From assembly GCA_028719205.1 (NCBI GenBank), contig JAQUKH010000020.1, forward strand, positions 1-49,187: a stretch of DNA of 49,187 nucleotides. The letters are read 5' to 3'. A program made the translations under genes and the position numbers. Source of the DNA: a bacterium (GTDB lineage Bacteria; JACRDZ01; JAQUKH01). Positions 22,394-31,507 of this stretch are shown piece after piece. Position 1 is the stretch's first letter. Each line of letters starts with the position of its first letter. The notes beneath the pieces were generated by a model, which saw nothing but the letters and a program-made list of their open reading frames with translations, searched no databases and was not told where the DNA came from.

Positions 22394-22852
22394 CTAAATT
22401 TCTTTTTTTACCAATTCAATTATTTTTGGGATTTTTCTTTTTATCAACGGAGACAGCTCCATCTTCCATGAAGAATGTTCTTTCGGCTCGATACCGATAA
22501 TTATCACTTCAGGCATTATTGCAGTTGTCATTGACAGCAAATTTAATGTTTCATGAAAATCAACCTGGTGCAGAGAAAGAATTTTAGATTCGTCCTTTAC
22601 TAAATCTTCAGGAACCAGGCGGTAAATTATTCCCGGTTTTTTTCCTCCCCGGACACAGTCGATCACAATGATTTTTGTCCTGCCTTTAATATATAAAAGC
22701 AGGTCTAATCCTGCCGTACCGCCATCGATCACTTCAACATTTTCAGGCAAGGGCATCTTCATCATCTGTTGAGCGACATGCACCCCTACGCCTTCATCTT
22801 TGAGTAAAATATTTCCAATCCCCAAAATAAGTGTCGTTTTAACTTTTTTCAT
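22394..22852 (-). CDS. [NiFe] hydrogenase maturation protease
   Basis: Endopeptidase (HyaD/HybD/HycI family) that trims the C-terminal tail of the large subunit after nickel insertion. It is 152 residues. The Ni-sensing residues are visible as the Glu in GIGNILLKDEGVG, the Asp in IIVIDCVRGG and the His in LSLHQVDF. It starts 2 bases after the large-subunit gene and its target is evidently the tail of that subunit (13 residues after the last His). Confidence 0.96.
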   Translation of the reverse strand: MKKVKTTLILGIGNILLKDEGVGVHVAQQMMKMPLPENVEVIDGGTAGLDLLLYIKGRTKIIVIDCVRGGKKPGIIYRLVPEDLVKDESKILSLHQVDFHETLNLLSMTTAIMPEVIIIGIEPKEHSSWKMELSPLIKRKIPKIIELVKKEI

Positions 22853-22854
22853 CT

Positions 22855-24306
22855 TTATACTTCAAATATTTTCATTTTCTTTTTCGCGCCAAGAACATGT
22901 ACCGCGCACGCGATACACGGGTCAAATGAACGAACAACCCTGACAAGTTCAATAGGATTATTATCATCCTTCACCGGCGTACCGACTAACGCCTGTTCAA
23001 TAGCGCCGGGCTGCCCGTTATCATCGCGCGGTGAGCCATTCCACGTAGTCGGAACCACCATTTGATATAGCGCTACTTTACCGTTTTCAATTCTCATCCA
23101 ATGCCCGAGCGCGCCTCTGGACGCTTCAGTCAATCCAACCCCCTCACCTTCTTTTGGTATAATATAGGGAGTATGCACAGGCTCGCCCGGTTTTAATTGA
23201 ATTATCCATTTTTCCATCGCGTCCGCGCACATTTTTGTTTCTAACGCGCGCGCGGCATGCCTGCCGAGAACAGAAAACACTTTAGTCTCGGATATTCCCA
23301 ATGATCCTGCCGTTTTCACTAAGATCGGATCCTGCTTCCGGTTAATAAACATACGCGCCAAAGGCCCTACCTCATGAACTTTATTGTCATACCGGGGAGC
23401 TTTTAACCATGAATAAGCTCCCACCTTATCCAATGACGGTGTCGTTTTGCCTTTACTGGGATGCAGGCCTCCGTTATCATCGTTATACCAGGCATATTTC
23501 ACTTGTTCTGTAATTTTAGCCTGGTTGAATTCCTCATCCTTGCCATCAGTAAACGTGCCTGCTTTAATTAGTTTCTTACCGTCAGCATCGGGATAAACAC
23601 CATAAGAAAGAAAATTTTTACATCCAATACCGATATCCCAATAATCTGAATAAACTTTCGCGATTTCAACTACTGTCGGTATGTATTTATTTTCAATAAA
23701 AGATTTTATCTCTTTTAGCCGCCGAAGAAAATCATTAATTTTGTCCACTGTTACAGTTTCCGTAGCACCTCCCGGAACAGTCCCGCACAGGCCCGGAGCC
23801 CTTCCTCCGAAAATAGCAAGCATTTCATGAGCTTTCATCCTGATATCCAGAGCCTGTATATATTGCCCGACTGCATTTCCATTTGCCTCTTTAGACAGCC
23901 GATAATCTCCTTTATACCGCGGAATAAACGGGGGTGTATCAGGCCCGACCATATAATCCAGCGCGGCAAGATGATAAAAGTGGAGGATATGCGACATTAA
24001 ATTATTGCTTGCCTGTATTAAATTACGAAGTATCCTGCCGTTATCAGGCGGTGTAACTTTAAATGCTTCGTCAGCGCATAAAATAGCGGCCTGCGCGTGA
24101 GATACCGGGCATACCCCGCATATACGCGCGGTAAGCACGTGCGGGTCAACCGGGTTTCTGCCTATAAGTATGGTTTCAATTCCGCGATGCATCGCACCCG
24201 TACTGTACGCGTTTACCACTTTGCCGTTTTCAATTTCAACTTCAATTTTTAAATGTCCTTCAATACGCGTCACCGGATCAATAACTATTTTATGCATATT
24301 CATCAC
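22855..24306 (-). CDS. Periplasmic [NiFe] hydrogenase large subunit (group 1 type)
   Basis: Catalytic subunit that splits or makes H2 at a Ni-Fe centre. Of 483 residues; the two pairs of nickel ligands are ARICGVCPVSH near residue 60 and SFDPCIACAVH near the end. The C-terminus continues VLGAKKKMKIFEV after the last ligand His and is expected to be cut off by the next gene's protease. It follows the small-subunit gene by 40 bases. With its Tat-exported partner it is an uptake-type enzyme. The family resembles HynB/HyaB; no cytochrome b subunit is encoded next to it. Confidence 0.97.
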   Translation of the reverse strand: MMNMHKIVIDPVTRIEGHLKIEVEIENGKVVNAYSTGAMHRGIETILIGRNPVDPHVLTARICGVCPVSHAQAAILCADEAFKVTPPDNGRILRNLIQASNNLMSHILHFYHLAALDYMVGPDTPPFIPRYKGDYRLSKEANGNAVGQYIQALDIRMKAHEMLAIFGGRAPGLCGTVPGGATETVTVDKINDFLRRLKEIKSFIENKYIPTVVEIAKVYSDYWDIGIGCKNFLSYGVYPDADGKKLIKAGTFTDGKDEEFNQAKITEQVKYAWYNDDNGGLHPSKGKTTPSLDKVGAYSWLKAPRYDNKVHEVGPLARMFINRKQDPILVKTAGSLGISETKVFSVLGRHAARALETKMCADAMEKWIIQLKPGEPVHTPYIIPKEGEGVGLTEASRGALGHWMRIENGKVALYQMVVPTTWNGSPRDDNGQPGAIEQALVGTPVKDDNNPIELVRVVRSFDPCIACAVHVLGAKKKMKIFEV

Positions 24307-24346
24307 CTGCCTTTATTTATCTTTTTTTTGTTGTTTTGGATGTCCG

Positions 24347-25237
24347 TTAAAATAATGGTGAAAATTTGTCCGGCCAGCCGGGTTCAGTACAACCCCTGCA
24401 GCCCGCGCCGCTTTGTACGCACCAGCTCACACGATTATTCCATAACCTTTGAGGACAATCCGCGTAGGTTACAGGGCCCTTACACCCTAATTCATATAAA
24501 CAACCTTCTTCACTAAAATGTTTCGCGAATTTATTTTTATCGTAATCCCTCCGCCTCTCACAATTATCATGTATACATTTTCCGAAAAACATTTTCGGTC
24601 GCCCATAAAGATCTAATTCAGGCATTCCAAAAAGCAAAACATGAGAGATCGTGCCCATCATCCAATCAGGGTGCGGAGGACAACCCGGTATATTGATCAC
24701 CGGTTTTTTTAAATATTCCTGAACTCCTACCGCGCCGGTATAATTTCCGGCAGCCGCAGGAATGCCTCCATACGCGGCACACTGTCCCACGGCTATTATC
24801 GATTTTGCCGAATCGCCTAATCTTGTTACCCATTCACCCATCGGAATACCTTCACCATCCTTCTCCCCGATCTCGCAGTATTTACCGCTCTTTGTCGGAA
24901 TCGATCCTTCAATGATCAGTAAATACTCCCCTTTTTTATTTTTTATCGCGTCTTCATATACCGATAAAGCCAGGCCGCCGGAAGCAGCCATTAAATTAGG
25001 ATGAAATTCCAGGCTTATTATTTCCATCAATACTTTTTTAATATCCGGATGCACGGAATTTAGCAGTGAAACCGAACATCCTGAACAATTCATTCCCTCT
25101 AACCAAATTACTGTTGGCTTACCCCCCGCAGCGGCTGTTAAGGCTCTATATACTTCAGGAATAAGTACCTGCGAAAACCCGGCAGTTAATGCTAAGCCGC
25201 TGCACATTTTTAAAAATTTTCTTCGAGTTAAAGCCAT
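24347..25237 (-). CDS. Periplasmic [NiFe] hydrogenase small subunit with Tat signal
   Basis: Electron-transfer subunit with three Fe-S clusters, 296 residues. The N-terminus MALTRRKFLKMCSG has the twin-arginine motif, and a hydrophobic stretch follows, so the heterodimer is exported folded. Cluster ligands appear in GMNCSGCSVSLL, GQCAAYGG, PGCPPHPDW, IHDNCERR, GCLYELGCKGP, DCPQRLW, SWCVQSGAGCRGC. There is no C-terminal membrane helix: the protein ends soon after the last cluster (GWPDKFSPLF). That suggests a soluble periplasmic enzyme that hands electrons to a cytochrome c, as HynAB does to cytochrome c3. Confidence 0.97.
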   Translation of the reverse strand: MALTRRKFLKMCSGLALTAGFSQVLIPEVYRALTAAAGGKPTVIWLEGMNCSGCSVSLLNSVHPDIKKVLMEIISLEFHPNLMAASGGLALSVYEDAIKNKKGEYLLIIEGSIPTKSGKYCEIGEKDGEGIPMGEWVTRLGDSAKSIIAVGQCAAYGGIPAAAGNYTGAVGVQEYLKKPVINIPGCPPHPDWMMGTISHVLLFGMPELDLYGRPKMFFGKCIHDNCERRRDYDKNKFAKHFSEEGCLYELGCKGPVTYADCPQRLWNNRVSWCVQSGAGCRGCTEPGWPDKFSPLF

Positions 25238-25260
25238 TTATTTCCCTTCGTATTTTATAT

Positions 25261-25329
25261 GTTATCCCCTTCGAGGATAACAAGAACTAGAAGCGGAAAG
25301 AACCTGGCTTTCAGCCAGAACCTTTCGCT
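25261..25329 (-). other. Two hairpins in the hydrogenase leader
   Basis: On the minus strand a long imperfect hairpin (AGCG..AAAG..CTGGCT with AGCCAG..CTTT..CGCT, loop GAA, 25292-25329) is followed by GTTATCC / GGATAAC (25261-25281). Both are upstream of the small-subunit ribosome binding site. They have no U-tract and no ANTAR-type loops. Function unknown; stabilisation of mRNA is possible. Confidence 0.5.
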
Positions 25330-25351
25330 TAAGTCTTGTTTATTATAAAAC

Positions 25352-25390
25352 AAAAAAAAGGGCATCATTTTTTAAATGATTACCCTTTAC
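25352..25390 (-). terminator. Intrinsic terminator downstream of asd
   Basis: AAAGGG(TA)ATCATTT pairs with AAATGATGCCCTTT, followed by Us on the minus strand, about 75 bases after the asd stop codon and before the hydrogenase leader. Confidence 0.88.
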
Positions 25391-25464
25391 TTTCTAACTT
25401 GACCTTTTTTATTTTCACGGAAGACATACTTTAACCTTTTGCCAAGTATTTATAGATATTTTGT

Positions 25465-26478
25465 TTATAAACTTTCCTTAATTAACACTTCAGCGATCTG
25501 CACAGCGTTTGAAGCCGCGCCTTTCAGCAGATTGTCGCTTACGATCCACATATTCAATCCTTTAGGTATCGATTCATCCTCGCGTATACGCCCTACAAAC
25601 ACTTCATATTTATCCTCAGCGTTTATAGCTAACGGATATATGTTATTTGACGGATCGTCCTCGACAATAACTCCGGGAGCTTTTTCAAGGATATTCTGAG
25701 CTTCTTCTTTTGTTAATTTTTTTTCTGTTTCTATATTTACACTCTCGGAATGGCTCCTGAATACCGGCACACGAACGGTCGTAGCCGTAACCATAATTGA
25801 ATCATCTTCCATTATTTTTTTTGTTTCATTAACCATTTTCATTTCTTCTTTTGTATAACCGTTTGGCATAAAAGAATCAATATGCGGCAAGCAGTTAAAT
25901 GCTATCTGATGAGGATATACCTTGGGCGGATATTTACTTTTACCGACCAGGGCTTTTGTCTGTTCTAAAAGCTCAATTATCGCCTTTGTGCCTGTTCCTG
26001 AAACAGCCTGAAAAGTAGTAACAACAACCCTTTTTATTTTAGCTTTATCATGAATAGGTTTTAAAGCGACCACCATTTGTATAGTGGAACAGTTCGGATT
26101 GGCAATGATCCCCTTGTGTTTTTTTATCATATGCGGATTAACCTCAGGCACAACCAGCGGAACATCTTTATCCATCCGAAACGCGCTTGAATTATCAATA
26201 ACCACCGCCCCCGCCTTTGCCGCGATAGGAGCGAATATTTTACTTCTTTCCGCGCCCGCTGAAAAAAGCGCGATGTCCACGCCTTTAAAGGAATCTTCTT
26301 TTAATTCCAGCACAGGGAATTCCTTCCCCTTAAAAATTATTTTTTTCCCGACAGAACGCGATGACGCCAAAGGCACAATATTTTTCACAGGGAATTTTCT
26401 GCGTTCCAGTGTTTTTATCATCTCCTGCCCGACCGCCCCGGTCGCGCCCACTACCGCCACAACATAACTCTTAGACAT
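25465..26478 (-). CDS. asd: Aspartate-semialdehyde dehydrogenase
   Basis: Reduces aspartyl phosphate to aspartate semialdehyde for lysine, threonine and methionine synthesis. It is 337 residues, as usual. VVGATGAVGQEM is the NADP-binding loop, ANPNCSTIQMV carries the catalytic Cys, and QAVSGTGTKAIIEL and VPVFRSHSESVNI contribute the substrate site and active-site His. It is a single gene between polX and the hydrogenase operon. Confidence 0.97.
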   Translation of the reverse strand: MSKSYVVAVVGATGAVGQEMIKTLERRKFPVKNIVPLASSRSVGKKIIFKGKEFPVLELKEDSFKGVDIALFSAGAERSKIFAPIAAKAGAVVIDNSSAFRMDKDVPLVVPEVNPHMIKKHKGIIANPNCSTIQMVVALKPIHDKAKIKRVVVTTFQAVSGTGTKAIIELLEQTKALVGKSKYPPKVYPHQIAFNCLPHIDSFMPNGYTKEEMKMVNETKKIMEDDSIMVTATTVRVPVFRSHSESVNIETEKKLTKEEAQNILEKAPGVIVEDDPSNNIYPLAINAEDKYEVFVGRIREDESIPKGLNMWIVSDNLLKGAASNAVQIAEVLIKESL

Positions 26479-26523
26479 ATAACTCCTTTCTAAATTTAAA
26501 ACATATTATATCAAAATTTGTTT

Positions 26524-28230
26524 TCACTTCAACCAATTTTTTAAATCCTTAAGATTAAAGGTATTCAATACATCTTTTTTCTCAAGCCATCCCCTGCGGG
26601 CGACGCTGACGCCGAATTTCATCATCCATAATTGTTCGGTGTTATGGGCGTCGGTCCCGATTGCCAGTTTTACCCCGGCCTCTTTTGCCCGGCGTGAGTT
26701 TATATCATTCAGATCCAGGCGCGTATAATACGCGTTAATTTCAAGGGCTATGTTTTTTTCTTTTGCCTTTTTAATGACCTTTTCAATATTAATATGATAC
26801 GCGTCACGCTCACCGATCAACCGTCCGGTAGGGTGCGCGAATATCGAAACATACGGATTGTCCATCGCGTCAAGCACGCGTCCTGTCAGCATATCCTCAT
26901 CCTCTTTGAATCCTGAATGTATCGATGCTATGACAATATCGAGCTTTTTCAATAAATTATCCTGCAGGTCAAGAGTTCCGTCACTTTTAATATTAACCTC
27001 ACTACCTTTAAGAAGCTTGATACCTGTAATTTCCTTATTAATTGTATTTATTTCTTCAATCTGCTCTTCCAATTTTTCAGGCTTCAAACCATGCGCGATA
27101 TGAAGCGATTGTGAATGGTCCGTTATCGCGATATATTCATAACCCATTTTCCTGCCTGTCTCGGCAATTTCCCTGAGAGAATTACTGCCGTCGCTGTAAC
27201 GCGAATGGACATGAAAGTCCCCCCGGATGTTTTTATGTTCAAGAAGCTCTGGCATCCGCCCTTTAACAGCAATTTCAATTTCTCCCCGGTCCTCACGCAT
27301 TTCAGGAGGTATAAAAGGAAGTCCGAGCACTTTATAAATTTCTTCTTCCTTTTTCCCGCCAAGCTTCACATCATCCCGGAATATCCCATATTCATTGATT
27401 TTAAAGCCGGCTTTTTTTGCCATATCACGAAGTTTTATATTATGGTTTTTTGATCCGGTAAAATATTGAAGCGCGGAACCGAAACTTTCTTCAGGAACAA
27501 AACGCAGGTCAACCTGTATTCCATCCTCAACCCGTATGCTTCCTTTCGTTTCTCCGGATGCGAGAACCTCTTTAACTCCTGGATATTTTTTAAAGTGTTC
27601 GATTATTTCAGGCCCGTTACTGCCTGTAACTAAAATATCTATATCGCCTATTGTTTCCTGCATACGGCGCAGGCTGCCCGCCGGAACCGCCTTTTTTATT
27701 TCTTTTATCTTAAAAAGATATCCAAGGATATTTTCAACAAGCGGATAGGCCAAACCTAAATTAATGCGCCCTTTACTGCTCTCGAATACTTCCACACCTC
27801 TCAAAATATTTTCTTCTTTTTTTTCTCCAAAACCTTCTAATTCCCGAAGTTTGCCATCGCTTATCGCCTTTTTCAAGTCATCAATATTTTTTATCCCCAA
27901 CTCCCTGTTTATTTTAGAAACCCCTTTTGGCCCTAATCCGGGAACGGATAATAAACCCACCAGGCCATCAGGGACTTCTTTTTTTATTTCTTCATACCGT
28001 TCAATTTTGCCGGTTTTAATAAATTCCTCGATTTTTTCAGTCATACCACTGCCTATACCCGCGATTTCTTTAAGCTTTCCCTGCTTATCAATTTCTTCAA
28101 TATCCGAAGCCAGGTCCTTAAGTATCCGCGAAGCTTTACGATAGGCGCTTATTTTAAATATATTTTCGCCTTTTAACTCCAAAATATCAGCAATATGTTC
28201 AAAAATAACGGCTATTTCGTGATTTTTCAT
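26524..28230 (-). CDS. polX: DNA polymerase X family protein with PHP domain
   Basis: Repair polymerase with nuclease activity, 568 residues. The N-terminal helix-hairpin-helix and Pol-beta-like part includes GIGSGMTEKIEEFI, VPGLGPKGVSKI and the palm GSLRRMQETIGDIDILV with two catalytic aspartates. From about residue 340 the PHP domain shows GDFHVHSRYSDG, AITDHSQSL, FAHPTGRLIG and GTDAHN, the metal-binding His and Asp residues. Both halves look intact. It lies divergent from rpsT. Confidence 0.97.
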   Translation of the reverse strand: MKNHEIAVIFEHIADILELKGENIFKISAYRKASRILKDLASDIEEIDKQGKLKEIAGIGSGMTEKIEEFIKTGKIERYEEIKKEVPDGLVGLLSVPGLGPKGVSKINRELGIKNIDDLKKAISDGKLRELEGFGEKKEENILRGVEVFESSKGRINLGLAYPLVENILGYLFKIKEIKKAVPAGSLRRMQETIGDIDILVTGSNGPEIIEHFKKYPGVKEVLASGETKGSIRVEDGIQVDLRFVPEESFGSALQYFTGSKNHNIKLRDMAKKAGFKINEYGIFRDDVKLGGKKEEEIYKVLGLPFIPPEMREDRGEIEIAVKGRMPELLEHKNIRGDFHVHSRYSDGSNSLREIAETGRKMGYEYIAITDHSQSLHIAHGLKPEKLEEQIEEINTINKEITGIKLLKGSEVNIKSDGTLDLQDNLLKKLDIVIASIHSGFKEDEDMLTGRVLDAMDNPYVSIFAHPTGRLIGERDAYHINIEKVIKKAKEKNIALEINAYYTRLDLNDINSRRAKEAGVKLAIGTDAHNTEQLWMMKFGVSVARRGWLEKKDVLNTFNLKDLKNWLK

Positions 28231-28247
28231 TTTAATTTATAAAATAG

Positions 28248-28276
28248 TTGACAATAAATTAATAATTTTGTATAAT
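28248..28276 (+). promoter_or_regulatory. Sigma-70 promoter of rpsT
   Basis: TTGACA (28248-28253), a 17-base spacer and TATAAT (28271-28276): a full consensus promoter in front of a ribosomal protein gene. Confidence 0.93.
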
Positions 28277-28332
28277 CTCAAATTAATGTTAGTTATCAGG
28301 AACTGATCACTTCGTGAAAAGAAAGGTCAAAT

Positions 28333-28605
28333 ATGCCAATACATGATTCCCCAATAAAACAAATGCGTAAAGACAAAAAAAGAAATTTACAAAACAAACA
28401 AGCTAAATCTACTTTAAGAACAGCTGTCAAGAAAATATATACCGCGACAACTGCTGATGAAAAACAAAATAATTTCAAAGTAGCGGCAAAATTATTAGAT
28501 AAAACCGCTCAAAAGCAGACTATCCATTGGAAAAATGCCGCGCGTAAAAAATCAAGATTGGCGATCTATATAAACAAACAGCAAAAAGAGACCAAAGCAA
28601 AGTAA
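28333..28605 (+). CDS. rpsT: Ribosomal protein bS20
   Basis: A 90-residue, very basic helical protein of the small ribosomal subunit. Typical segments are SPIKQMRKDKKRNLQNK, STLRTAVKKI and the C-terminal IHWKNAARKKSRLAIYIN. GAAAGG lies upstream. It is transcribed alone from a consensus promoter and converges on holA with 2 bases between the stop codons, the usual neighbourhood. Confidence 0.96.
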   Translation: MPIHDSPIKQMRKDKKRNLQNKQAKSTLRTAVKKIYTATTADEKQNNFKVAAKLLDKTAQKQTIHWKNAARKKSRLAIYINKQQKETKAK

Positions 28606-28607
28606 CA

Positions 28608-29603
28608 TTATTTTGAAAAAGATATCAACAGGGATTCAAAGGCTATTTCCGGCTTTGATATCCCTCTTTTTATTTCATAATCCGCCTGCAGCATTCTTTT
28701 GAAAATATTTTTTAATCCGTCCCATGTAAAATTTTTCATTTCCTGAAGATATTTTGTTACAAATGTAGGATTCATTTTAATTATTTTAGATATCTCTAAC
28801 GGGCTTACCCCCTCTTCATTCATTTCTTTAACCTGCCAGATAATACGAAAATGACGGATCAATAAGCCGAGAACAGCAATAAAATCATCACCTTTATTTT
28901 TTAATTGATTAAATATTTTCAAAGCTTTATCAAGCCTTCTTTCCCCTATAGCGTCGGATAGTTTAAATATATTTTCAATATCACCGGAACTGATCAATTC
29001 CAGTACATCTTTTTCCTCAATAGTTTTTCTGTCTCCGACAAAAATAACAAGCTTTTCAATTTCATTGTCTAAACTTCTTAAGGAATTTCCAGCCAGTTCC
29101 TGTAAAATTTGCGCGCACTCATGCGAAATTAATTTTCCTTTCTGTTTCGTTTTTTCCTGTATCCAGGATGGCACCTGATTTGGAAAAAGCGGCCAGAAAT
29201 GGCTTATAACCGCGTCCTTGGAAGTTAAAAATATAGATTGTAATTTGTTTTTTGAATCTATTTTTTCATCAATAAGCACAAGACAGCTTGACCTGGAAGG
29301 ATTCTCGCAATAGGAGACCAAAAGTTTTTTATCTTTTATGGAATTCACACCCTGAACAACAACTAATCTTTTATCGCCGAAAAAACCGGCTGTTTCTACT
29401 TTTTCCAAAATTGTTTGTATGCTGGCCTCGAAACCATACATCATATCATAATTAAGTTCTTCATCACCCTTTGTTATTAATTTTTCCTTAATTAATCTTA
29501 TTCCCTCATCGATCAAATATTCCTCCGCCCCGGCAAATAAATAAAGGGGAGCGATCTCCCCCTTTTTAAGTTTTCTAAAAAGAATCTGATAATCAATCTT
29601 CAT
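28608..29603 (-). CDS. holA: DNA polymerase III delta subunit
   Basis: Clamp-loader subunit that opens the sliding clamp, 331 residues. Recognisable parts are LYLFAGAEEYLIDEGIRLIK at the N-terminus, GFFGDKRLVVVQG, and LQELAGNSLRSLDNEIEKL followed by SSGDIENIFKLSDAI, the family's C-terminal core. It follows lptE, a pairing also found in proteobacteria. The short gap between the two has repeated GAGCATAG units next to the ribosome binding site. Confidence 0.95.
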   Translation of the reverse strand: MKIDYQILFRKLKKGEIAPLYLFAGAEEYLIDEGIRLIKEKLITKGDEELNYDMMYGFEASIQTILEKVETAGFFGDKRLVVVQGVNSIKDKKLLVSYCENPSRSSCLVLIDEKIDSKNKLQSIFLTSKDAVISHFWPLFPNQVPSWIQEKTKQKGKLISHECAQILQELAGNSLRSLDNEIEKLVIFVGDRKTIEEKDVLELISSGDIENIFKLSDAIGERRLDKALKIFNQLKNKGDDFIAVLGLLIRHFRIIWQVKEMNEEGVSPLEISKIIKMNPTFVTKYLQEMKNFTWDGLKNIFKRMLQADYEIKRGISKPEIAFESLLISFSK

Positions 29604-29641
29604 ACTTCTTCTCTATGCTCCATGCACTATGCTCTATGCTT

Positions 29642-30151
29642 CTAGTACCATCCGATTATTACCCTGCGGACAACTGATCTTGCTAATTTTGAAAGTACAT
29701 TTTCCTTAGCCTCAGACTCAGTCATAACGATCTGGCCGCTTCTTAACGTGGTAAAATATGTAATATTTTCTCTTATCCCTTTTTCAATCCAGAGCGGTTC
29801 TTTTCCATCTTTTTCCCAGAATGAGATCTCTATCAATATGGATAATTCTTTTTCAATTGGATTATTATATTCATCAGTACTTGTTGTCAGAAGATTATAA
29901 GCTACAATCTTTCCTTTAATCAACGCGTCAGCATTATCAATATTTGTAACTTTAAGCCTGCCATGTGATATAAATTCCTGAATAACCTTATCTGTAAGTC
30001 TTTCCTCTAAACCATATTCAAAAGTATCATTTTTAAAAACAGATACCGCCACATTTTGAATATTATCCGGCAAAACAGACTTGGTAGTATAAGCGCAGCC
30101 TGCAGCAACAAAAGAAATTAAAATAAATACTATCTTGGATCTTTTACCCAT
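29642..30151 (-). CDS. lptE: LptE-like LPS-assembly lipoprotein
   Basis: Outer-membrane lipoprotein that plugs the LptD barrel during LPS export. It is 169 residues. A signal peptide ends in the lipobox AAGC (Cys about residue 19), followed by SVLPDNIQNVAVSVFKNDTF, the LptE-family opening, and EERLTDKVIQEFISHGRL. Synteny with holA supports the call. It is evidence for an LPS-bearing outer membrane. Confidence 0.88.
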   Translation of the reverse strand: MGKRSKIVFILISFVAAGCAYTTKSVLPDNIQNVAVSVFKNDTFEYGLEERLTDKVIQEFISHGRLKVTNIDNADALIKGKIVAYNLLTTSTDEYNNPIEKELSILIEISFWEKDGKEPLWIEKGIRENITYFTTLRSGQIVMTESEAKENVLSKLARSVVRRVIIGWY

Positions 30152-30196
30152 TATGATTTTATTATAGCAATATTCTTTAACAAAACAAGCTTTTTT

Positions 30197-31507
30197 TTAG
30201 AATTGAGGTAAAAAACTTTTCTTTCTCCGCAGCCTGTGATATTTCAACGCGAACCGGTGAGCTTCATCCCGGATCCTCCTGAGATAATTAAGCTCCTCAG
30301 AATCAAAAGGTAATTTAACCGGAATATTTTCCAAAGGCCGGAATAATATTTCTTCTTTTTTGGCGAGCCCGAAGATCGGAATATCCGCTATTTTCAAATC
30401 ACGGAGTTTTGAGTAAGCCGCGTTCACCTGGGTTAAGCCGCCGTCTATTAAAATCAGATCAGGTAATACCGTTTTTTCTTCCAACCGCCTTTTATATCGT
30501 CTAAAAACTACCTCTGCCATCATGCGGGGATCATCAACACCCTCAACCGTTTTTATTTTAAAACGCCTGTATTCCTGCGGAACCGCTATTCCGTCTTTGA
30601 AATATACCAGACTGCCGCATGGATTTTCGCCCGCGATATTTGAAATATCAAACGCCTCAATTACCCGTGCGATTTTATTTAAATTCAGGGAACTGGAAAG
30701 CTTTTCCGAAATATGATCAACTTTCCTTTTTATTTCAATTTTAGGATAACTCATCCCGTTTACATTCTTAGCAACCAGAGCTTTCTGCCTTTCAATTAAA
30801 CCCCTCAGAGAAAATAAGTAATCGCGGAATTGAGCTGCATCCTCAAATCTTTTCTCCTTCGCTGCGGCATTCATTTTATTTTCAAGGTCTTTTATAATAT
30901 TTTTATAATTACCTTTAAGTATTTTATCAAGATTACTAACTAACTCCTTATAAATGCTGCTGTTGATTTCGCCTCTACAGGGCCCAACGCAATGTTTGAT
31001 AAAATAATTAAGGCAGGGCCTCTTATCCTTTAACCGCTCTCTGCAAGTCCTGAGAGGAAACAGCTGATTAATAAATCTTAAAAAATTTTTCAGGTCTTTA
31101 ACCTTAGTATACGGGCCGTAATATTTTGCCCCGTCATCCTGTTTTCTTCTCACAAGAACCAACCGGGGAAAATCTTCTTTTAATGTCAGTTTCAGGTATG
31201 GGTAAGCTTTATCGTCCTTCAGGTCCACATTATATTTAGGAATATTTTTTCTTACTAAATCCCTTTCCAAAATTAAAGCGGATTCCTCAGAATCTGTTGC
31301 AGTAAAATCTATGTCATCAATTTGTTCTATAAGGCGTAAAGTACGAAGCGGCTTTTGTGTGGAAGAAAAATAACTGCGGACTCTTTTTTTAAGAGAAATT
31401 GCTTTTCCAATATAAATCACTTTCCCTTTATTCTTAAAAAAATAAACCCCCGGCCCATCAGGAAGTTTATTAACCAGAGTTTTTAAATGATTTTTACTAT
31501 TCATCAA
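30197..31507 (-). CDS. uvrC: UvrC-type excinuclease without C-terminal HhH domain
   Basis: Nuclease subunit of nucleotide excision repair. At 436 residues it is short for UvrC (about 600). Present are the GIY-YIG domain (GPGVYFFKNKGKVIYIGKA, about 17-35), the UVR motif (NAAAKEKRFEDAAQFRD, about 210-230) and the RNase-H-like domain with AFDISNIAGENP, LILIDGG and RRIRDEAHRFA. It stops at HRLRRKKSFLPQF, just where other UvrCs continue into the double helix-hairpin-helix. No frameshifted remainder follows. Both catalytic domains look intact. It overlaps the HU gene by 11 bases. It could be a true UvrC variant or a specialised Cho-like paralogue. Confidence 0.88.
   Translation of the reverse strand: MMNSKNHLKTLVNKLPDGPGVYFFKNKGKVIYIGKAISLKKRVRSYFSSTQKPLRTLRLIEQIDDIDFTATDSEESALILERDLVRKNIPKYNVDLKDDKAYPYLKLTLKEDFPRLVLVRRKQDDGAKYYGPYTKVKDLKNFLRFINQLFPLRTCRERLKDKRPCLNYFIKHCVGPCRGEINSSIYKELVSNLDKILKGNYKNIIKDLENKMNAAAKEKRFEDAAQFRDYLFSLRGLIERQKALVAKNVNGMSYPKIEIKRKVDHISEKLSSSLNLNKIARVIEAFDISNIAGENPCGSLVYFKDGIAVPQEYRRFKIKTVEGVDDPRMMAEVVFRRYKRRLEEKTVLPDLILIDGGLTQVNAAYSKLRDLKIADIPIFGLAKKEEILFRPLENIPVKLPFDSEELNYLRRIRDEAHRFALKYHRLRRKKSFLPQF

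Noticed and set aside
25261-25329. ANTAR-type or riboswitch leader for the periplasmic hydrogenase
   Set aside because: The hairpin loops (GAA, and a TCGAAG type) do not have the six-base A1/G4 pattern, no terminator overlaps them, and I recognise no riboswitch core.
30197-31507. uvrC as a pseudogene
   Set aside because: All catalytic residues are present, the frame is clean and no HhH remnant lies downstream in any frame I read; a natural short form is the better reading.
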